Shown here piece after piece: positions 59,123 through 64,000 of a DNA stretch of 64,000 nucleotides (positions are counted from its first letter, which is position 1; each line of letters opens with the position of its first letter). The stretch covers positions 310,001 to 374,000 of the forward strand of contig NZ_FUHT01000002.1 in NCBI RefSeq assembly GCF_900155615.1, in the 5' to 3' direction. Under the pieces are notes generated by a model. The model was not told the origin of the DNA. It saw only the letters and a program-made list of their open reading frames with translations, and did not search any database. Position numbers and translations under genes: made by a program. This DNA is from Massiliimalia massiliensis. Its GTDB lineage: Bacteria > Bacillota > Clostridia > Oscillospirales > Ruminococcaceae.

Positions 59123-60988
59123 TTATGGCAGATAATTCATCGGATTGCGGCGTGAACCGTTTACACGAACCTCCAGATGAACGTGAGGCCCGGTTACTCG
59201 CCCGGTCGCGCCAGCCTTTGCAATGGTCTCACCCTGCGCCACAGTGTCTCCCACTGAGACCAGAAGCTGGCTGTTATGGCCATAATAGGTCTGCAGGCCG
59301 TTGCCGTGGTCAATCTTGACGAGCTTCCCATAGCTTCCCATATATCCGGAATAGATTACGGTCCCGGAAGCTACTGCCCGGACAGAAGCGCCGTACGTTC
59401 CGCCCCGCAGGCAGATATCAACCCCGCCATGGTACCCCATACTCCTGGAGCCATATCCGGAAGAAACATAAGCATTTCCAGAAAGCGGCCAGATAAAGCC
59501 GGAATTAATCTTTCCATCCCCAGTAGAACCGGAAGCGGAAACCGGTGTCGCAGTACCCTGAACAATTTCACGGTCAACCGGCTCTGTAATTACCTTGGTG
59601 CTCACAACCTCGCGTGAAACTTCTTCGCCGTCAACATAGGAGACCTTTGCAGTCACTTCATTTTCGCCCTTTTTCCCGGCTTTTAATGTTTTGACAGTCC
59701 CTTTCACGTATTCGGCAGATTTTGTGGTGGTTGTCTTAAAGTCCACCTCTTCTTTATACGTTTCAGTACGGATTACCTGAACCGGCAGGAAAGAATCATA
59801 TTCGGCAACTGCTACCTTCTGTCCTTCTTCAAGGGTTGTTTTGGCAGTTTTAATGCCGGCATCTGGATTCAGCTCTTTCAGTTCGTCTACTGAAATATTA
59901 TTTACTTCTGCAACCTCCCCGGCTGTTTCGTCCGCAGAGACTGTGTAGTATGCCTCGCTTGTATCCCTGCTCTGAATCTGGGAAACCAGACTGTCGGCAG
60001 ATACAATATTATTCACAACATATACGCCTGGAATGACCTGGACATCATCCACAAAGGAAACCGTTTCATCCTTGTCGCCGCTGCGAAAACTATCAAGCAG
60101 AGTCTGCAGCGCAGTTTCAAGCTCAGTTCCGTTCCCTTCGCAGGCGCCATAGAACACATCGTTAACGTACAGTCCCTTTGCGGTTACCATTTCGTCCCCA
60201 GAAAGGCTGATAATCTTATCCGCCAATTGGTATTCATTCATCATGCTTTCATTCTGAATAATATCCAGGGAATAAGATGGCTGTATTTCAACCAAATCCC
60301 GCTCGCTGTCATTCAGGAATACCAGCCTGCCAGTAACAATCTGCTTTGCCTCTTCCGCAATTGCTTCCGACTGGACATAACCAAGCTGCTCCCCATTATA
60401 GGTAACAGATACAGCCATGGACAGCTTTCCAGCCATTGTAATCACGCAGAGGAATAATGCGACGCCCATGACTGGGAGAATATAATTTGCCATTGTTTTA
60501 AAGATATTGATGTTATTGCGGCACCCATAATAAAAAACGTCCGCAACCGCCATAAATTTCGCGCCAAAGGACTGGCCCCGCTTTGCCCGGACAGCTTGTC
60601 CCATCAGCCTAAACCCCGCCGCAGTTTTAACAAATGGCAATGTCAGGCCGGTTTTTACCTGTCCCATTATATAGGACAAGCGGATTCCCAGCTTTTTCAT
60701 CTGCCAGTAAAGACGACGTTCCTGGCGGACAAACACCGCAACACGCAGATAATTTAAAATGACGCCCATAATATAGAAGCTATCTGCAATACCGCCGCCG
60801 ATCAGGCTGAAAAAAGCAATAACAGCATTTTCTGAAGCCTGTGTTTTTGCTTTTCGAAGCTCGCTTCTGCTTGCAGCAGCAGAGCGAATCGACCTACGGA
60901 ATCCCTTTTTATGATATCCGGAATATTCTTTTGCCCGGTTTGGATAATAAGCAATATCTGCACGGCTGATACTATTACTTGTTGCCAC
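59123..60988 (-). CDS. M23-family murein endopeptidase with G5-like domain
   Basis: A 621-residue protein from GTG 60988, behind AAAGGAGG. A long cytoplasmic basic N-terminus is followed by a membrane helix (ILPVMGVALFLCVITMAGKL). Outside come a LysM-like segment (YYTVSADETAGEVAEVNNIS), a G5-like beta region and the M23 domain with zinc ligands in GYHGGVDI and GPHVHLEV. It cuts peptidoglycan cross-bridges. The long basic N-terminus is unusual and suggests a cytoplasmic partner. Confidence 0.92.
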   Translation of the reverse strand: MATSNSISRADIAYYPNRAKEYSGYHKKGFRRSIRSAAASRSELRKAKTQASENAVIAFFSLIGGGIADSFYIMGVILNYLRVAVFVRQERRLYWQMKKLGIRLSYIMGQVKTGLTLPFVKTAAGFRLMGQAVRAKRGQSFGAKFMAVADVFYYGCRNNINIFKTMANYILPVMGVALFLCVITMAGKLSMAVSVTYNGEQLGYVQSEAIAEEAKQIVTGRLVFLNDSERDLVEIQPSYSLDIIQNESMMNEYQLADKIISLSGDEMVTAKGLYVNDVFYGACEGNGTELETALQTLLDSFRSGDKDETVSFVDDVQVIPGVYVVNNIVSADSLVSQIQSRDTSEAYYTVSADETAGEVAEVNNISVDELKELNPDAGIKTAKTTLEEGQKVAVAEYDSFLPVQVIRTETYKEEVDFKTTTTKSAEYVKGTVKTLKAGKKGENEVTAKVSYVDGEEVSREVVSTKVITEPVDREIVQGTATPVSASGSTGDGKINSGFIWPLSGNAYVSSGYGSRSMGYHGGVDICLRGGTYGASVRAVASGTVIYSGYMGSYGKLVKIDHGNGLQTYYGHNSQLLVSVGDTVAQGETIAKAGATGRVTGPHVHLEVRVNGSRRNPMNYLP

Positions 60989-61086
60989 CGTGAGACCTCC
61001 TTTGTTCAAAATGAATCTAGACAATAAACCATCTGTACCCCGGCTCTGCCGGAATACAGATGTCATGAAAATTCCCAGGTGTTGAA

Positions 61087-61106
61087 TTGTTACAAATCAG
61101 TAACAA
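61087..61106. promoter_or_regulatory. Palindrome upstream of the peptidase gene
   Basis: TTGTTAC-AAATCA-GTAACAA, about 100 bp before the GTG start. A plausible operator; regulator unknown. Confidence 0.4.
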
Positions 61107-61219
61107 CTAAATATTATTATAATCATTTTTTTCAAATTTGCAACCGTTTTGTAACTATTTAATTTACTTTTTAGAAAATGTTCACAAATTAAAACAAGTT
61201 CATATGTGACATATGCCGG

Positions 61220-61681
61220 CTAATCCGGATAATCAAGCTTTGATTCCGAGTATTCTTGAATCTTTTGCAAAAAAGACGCTCCGTCTTTTTTGGCCTGTTC
61301 CAAATCATGATCCAGATAATTTCCGCATTCTTCCTGTCTGCTTCCCGGAATTTCTCCTTTAAAGGAAGCAATAAACGCAAACGATTCTTGTATCAGTCTA
61401 ATTACCGCCTGGTGGCTGGCCGTATTGCGCATCAACAGGTAAAATCCGGTACGGCATCCCATAGGGCCTACATAAATCACGCTGTCTTTCCATTCGCTGT
61501 TTCGGGCATAGGTGGCAAACAGGTGTTCAATCGTATGCATGGAGGCAGTTGAGAGGAAGCCGTCCTGATTGGGCTTTACTAACCGGACATCATAGGTATT
61601 GATATCGCCATCCACCCTGGAAAGATAAATCCCTTCCGTCAACGTATCATGATTGATAGTAAAGCTTTTAATTTTCTCCAT
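61220..61681 (-). CDS. luxS: S-ribosylhomocysteine lyase (LuxS)
   Basis: 153 residues with the zinc site HTIEH, GPMGCRTGFY carrying the catalytic Cys, and EECGNYLDHDL. It makes homocysteine and the AI-2 precursor DPD, completing the step after MtnN. Confidence 0.97.
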   Translation of the reverse strand: MEKIKSFTINHDTLTEGIYLSRVDGDINTYDVRLVKPNQDGFLSTASMHTIEHLFATYARNSEWKDSVIYVGPMGCRTGFYLLMRNTASHQAVIRLIQESFAFIASFKGEIPGSRQEECGNYLDHDLEQAKKDGASFLQKIQEYSESKLDYPD

Positions 61682-61809
61682 CCAGCCTCAGCCTCCTTTG
61701 TGCGCACTGTATAGACTATTCGGTTTTTTATTATAGCATAGTTTTACCTCTTTGTAAAATAAATTCTGGGCCAGACATCGTTTTGACTTTACTCCATCTG
61801 AAAAAGGAC

Positions 61810-61838
61810 TTGACAAGCCTCCCAGAATATGATATTAT
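61810..61838 (+). promoter_or_regulatory. tRNA-Arg promoter
   Basis: Consensus TTGACA (61810-61815), a 17-bp spacer, TATTAT (61833-61838). Confidence 0.8.
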
Positions 61839-61892
61839 ATTTAAGCGTTCAAAGACAGGATAATTCGTTTGACGGAAATATCAAATCGGTAT

Positions 61893-61969
61893 GCGCCAGT
61901 AGCTCAGTTGGATAGAGTGTTTGGCTACGAACCAAAAGGTCGGGGGTTCGAATCCCTTCTGGCGTACCA
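61893..61969 (+). tRNA. tRNA-Arg (ACG anticodon)
   Basis: Cloverleaf with acceptor GCGCCAG/CTGGCGT, anticodon loop CTACGAA, T arm GGGGG-TTCGAAT-CCCTT and encoded CCA. Its 3' end is the likely integration site of the element that follows. Confidence 0.95.
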
Positions 61970-61970
61970 T

Positions 61971-62009
61971 AACAGCGGGCTTTGTGAGACATTGCCCGCT
62001 GTTATTTTT
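61971..62009 (+). terminator. tRNA-Arg terminator
   Basis: AACAGCGGGC/GCCCGCTGTT then ATTTTTG. Confidence 0.85.
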
Positions 62010-62155
62010 GTCAACATTGTCAACATAGACTGTTTTTCGGGTATTTAGTTTTGTTGACAAAAAAATAATTCAATTTTAAAGTCTCTTGCTAAAATGTAAT
62101 TTGTCGTATTAAAAAATTAAGAGCTGTATGATGGTTTTGTCAACATTTGTCAACA
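62008..62155. repeat. Five copies of TTGTCAACA (integrase arm-site candidates)
   Basis: Forward copies at 62008-62016, 62017-62025, 62137-62145 and 62147-62155; a reverse copy TGTTGACAA at 62052-62060. Two tandem pairs, each followed by AGACTG, flank the reverse one. They lie between tRNA-Arg and the integrase gene, where arm-type sites are expected. Confidence 0.6.
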
Positions 62156-62171
62156 GACTGAAAAACTGACC

Positions 62172-63500
62172 TTAATGTGTGTTTAGTGCATTTAGGATCC
62201 TTTGCTTCAGCAAGGGGTCTTTTTTTATGCTCTCCACCAGATCGTCAAATTGATTTTCTTTGGTTTCCTGTTCGGAATCCATATACAGGCTGTCCGCCAG
62301 CTTTTTCGCCAATCCCTTTTCGGAATCTGCCAGCGTGTGGTTATAGGTATCCATCAGAACCTTAGCAGAAGCGTGTCCGGTAAATCCCTGTACTGTTTTC
62401 ACATCTCCCCTGCTCAGCCGGTAAAGGATCGTCGTCCCGGTATGCCTCAGTCCGTGAAAAGTAATGTTCGGCAGATCCAGGCCGCTCTGCGCCTGCCATT
62501 TCACAAACCACTTCTCACACAGCTTCGGTTCAATGGGATCTCCGTTGTCCAGACAAAAGACCAGATCATAGTCATGATATTCTTCCCCATAATACGCCCG
62601 GTTCTTTGCCACTTGCTGCTGGCGGTACCGAAGCTCTTTCAGCAAATTCGGCGTGATGTAGATCTCCCGCTTGCTTTTCTTCGTTTTTACCTTTTTCAGC
62701 ACCAATATGGATTTACTGTTCTTCACCTTGCTTGGAAAGACCCGTATAATATCCCGGTCGCTCAACAGTTCTATCGCTTCCTTCGCTACCCTCTGGAGGG
62801 TTTTGTCGACCTTGACCGTTCCTTTCTCCCAGTTGATACAATCCCAGGTAAACGCGGTGGTTTCCCCCTCCCTGGAGGTGCTGGTCGCCGCGGTGTGTAC
62901 CAGCAGATGCAGCAGCTTGTCCTGAATATTGTCCAAAGCTATCGTTAGCATTTCCAGCGTCCAGAAAGCGGTTTCCTCTGTATCCCGTTCGGGCTTTGCT
63001 ATCTGCACCGGATTTTCTTCGAGCTGCCGGGTCCTTACCGCGTCCTGAAATCCCGGCTTTAACAGCTCATAAATGCCCCCAAGCGTAGAACCTGATAAAT
63101 AGTCTCCCGTCTTATCGCTTTTCTTTGTCCGGAGGCTAATAAAAAGCTGTTCGATCACAAAAGGAGTCACCTTCTGCAAAGGTAAATTTCCTATTTCCGG
63201 ATATATGTGGGCTTTTAGCAGTGACGCGGCGGACTGTAACCGGCTGTATGCCCAGCCTTTTGTCCGCGCCCGTACCGGGATCCAGTTCTCAAAATATTCT
63301 TTAACTGTTTTCCCATTGGGTATTACAAACTGGTTTTTCAGCATCTTTAGTTCGATAGTTGCTTTTTCCTGTTCAGCCTTTATCTTTTCATGGAAAGTTC
63401 CTGCACTTTTCTGTCTGCGGACACCTGTTTCGTCTACATAGTCATACAGCACTGTATATACTATTCCATATCTTGTTTTCCTTTTTCGTATAGACGCCAT
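62172..63500 (-). CDS. Tyrosine recombinase (integrase)
   Basis: A 442-residue phage/Tn-type integrase from ATG 63500 behind AAAGGAG. The N-terminal AP2-like arm-binding part (SIRKRKTRYGIVYTVLYDYV) precedes a SAM-like core-binding part and a catalytic domain with Arg in STSREGE, HGLRH, GHASAKVLMD and the Tyr nucleophile in DTYNHTL. It faces the tRNA-Arg and should integrate into its 3' end. Confidence 0.93.
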   Translation of the reverse strand: MASIRKRKTRYGIVYTVLYDYVDETGVRRQKSAGTFHEKIKAEQEKATIELKMLKNQFVIPNGKTVKEYFENWIPVRARTKGWAYSRLQSAASLLKAHIYPEIGNLPLQKVTPFVIEQLFISLRTKKSDKTGDYLSGSTLGGIYELLKPGFQDAVRTRQLEENPVQIAKPERDTEETAFWTLEMLTIALDNIQDKLLHLLVHTAATSTSREGETTAFTWDCINWEKGTVKVDKTLQRVAKEAIELLSDRDIIRVFPSKVKNSKSILVLKKVKTKKSKREIYITPNLLKELRYRQQQVAKNRAYYGEEYHDYDLVFCLDNGDPIEPKLCEKWFVKWQAQSGLDLPNITFHGLRHTGTTILYRLSRGDVKTVQGFTGHASAKVLMDTYNHTLADSEKGLAKKLADSLYMDSEQETKENQFDDLVESIKKDPLLKQRILNALNTH

Positions 63501-63529
63501 AATCATTTGCTCCTTTACTTTATGGCAGC

Positions 63530-63742
63530 CTATCTGCTCCCGGAATTCCACCATTCATTAAAGGACGCTTTGTTGATCCGCAGAAGCTTCGGCCCGCACC
63601 GTTTGACAATAAACTTGTCCGTATGGCAGCAAAAGTGGTTTGCCGCGCGTTCCGACATCTGTAAGATCCTCGCGATCTCCTGTATGGTATATGATTCCTG
63701 ATCCTGCGTAATTTCAGGCTGCCTGTTCTGGTTTTCATTCAT
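63530..63742 (-). CDS. Excisionase
   Basis: 70 residues: SYTIQEIARILQMSERAANH, then KRCGPKLLRINKASFNEWW. A MerR/HTH_17-type directionality factor, encoded 29 bp before the integrase gene on the same strand. Confidence 0.85.
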   Translation of the reverse strand: MNENQNRQPEITQDQESYTIQEIARILQMSERAANHFCCHTDKFIVKRCGPKLLRINKASFNEWWNSGSR

Positions 63743-63822
63743 AATATAGTTCCCCCTATTCGCTGCAGCCCGGAATGATCATCTCTTCCCTCCCTTCAAA
63801 TAAAAGAGCCACCCCCAGTATA

Positions 63823-63999
63823 TCATATTTCAAGGGAGGAAGGAAAGTTCCCGGCCGCTTGTTTTTTATTCCTATTCTCTCTACTGTCTGCCTGAGCTTT
63901 CCTGCCTTTCCGGATATTAGGGCGTGTTTTCAGGCGGCGCTGTGCGCCATTTTTCTTCAGGCACGCAAAAAAGCATACTATCTGAAGCACCTGTATTCC
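63823..63999 (-). CDS. C-terminal end of an unidentified protein (window edge)
   Basis: 58 codons open from the window edge to TGA at 63823. The end is basic (CLKKNGAQRRLKTRPNIRKG). Its position in the second element suggests a relaxase or replication protein, but the piece is too short to tell. Confidence 0.3.
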   Translation of the reverse strand, partial: GIQVLQIVCFFACLKKNGAQRRLKTRPNIRKGRKAQADSRENRNKKQAAGNFPSSLEI

Positions 64000-64000
64000 C

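Larger units (their letters stand above)
61970..64000. mobile_element. Start of a tyrosine-integrase element at tRNA-Arg (continues beyond the window)
   Basis: Integrase and excisionase genes point toward the tRNA, with repeated integrase-type sites between. The other end is outside the window. Confidence 0.7.

Overview
The window looks like chromosomal DNA of a gut-type Firmicute (class Clostridia). The evidence is strong AGGAGG-type ribosome binding sites, a bacillus-like tmRNA and SRP RNA, the dnaX-ybaB-recR block, luxS, mtnN and a meso-diaminopimelate dehydrogenase. A 33.84-kb mobile element splits the window, and a second mobile element begins at the right edge.

Left chromosomal flank (1-16.08 kb). 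After an edge-truncated FliB-like methylase and a gpsA remnant comes an operon on the minus strand that encodes a complete ubiquitin-like conjugation pathway. It has a YukD/ubiquitin-like protein, a ThiF/E1 enzyme, a membrane-bound E2 fused to FHA, a RING-type zinc protein, and a membrane JAMM/JAB deubiquitinase-like protease with LysM. A trypsin-like membrane protease, a Nudix hydrolase and a divergent Ser/Thr kinase-like membrane protein accompany it. The rest is ordinary accessory DNA: an OB-fold protein, XRE, TetR and LysR regulators, an aldo/keto reductase between flavodoxin remnants, and small membrane proteins.

Integrated element (16,080-49,929). It sits in the 3' end of ssrA (tmRNA), between two copies of TTTTGGTGG. 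The large serine recombinase gene runs off the right end of the element into antisense tmRNA. Its missing C-terminal part, with two helix-turn-helix segments, lies at the left end in the same reading frame. Joining the two ends in a circle restores one 745-codon gene, so the attachment site lies inside the recombinase gene and integration splits it. Cargo: a tRNA-Pro gene; a type II methyltransferase with neighbours; a receptor/two-component system next to a run of zinc-ribbon membrane proteins, lipoproteins and a lipase; an NB-ARC/STAND ATPase; and a second ubiquitin-like cassette (27-residue peptide, 121-residue protein, JAB-E1 fusion, AAA+ ATPase). An MT-A70 methylase, a VirD4/HerA-like coupling ATPase, a replication-relaxation protein and small DUF proteins typical of Firmicute integrative elements follow.

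Right chromosomal flank (49.93-61.97 kb): tmRNA, an esterase, smpB, recR, ybaB, dnaX, SRP RNA, two small proteins, ddh, a 4Fe-4S aldo/keto reductase, ybaK, mtnN, an M23 peptidase with a G5-like region, luxS and tRNA-Arg(ACG). A tyrosine-integrase element starts at the tRNA-Arg 3' end and leaves the window. Assignments rest on reading the sequence; no database search was run.
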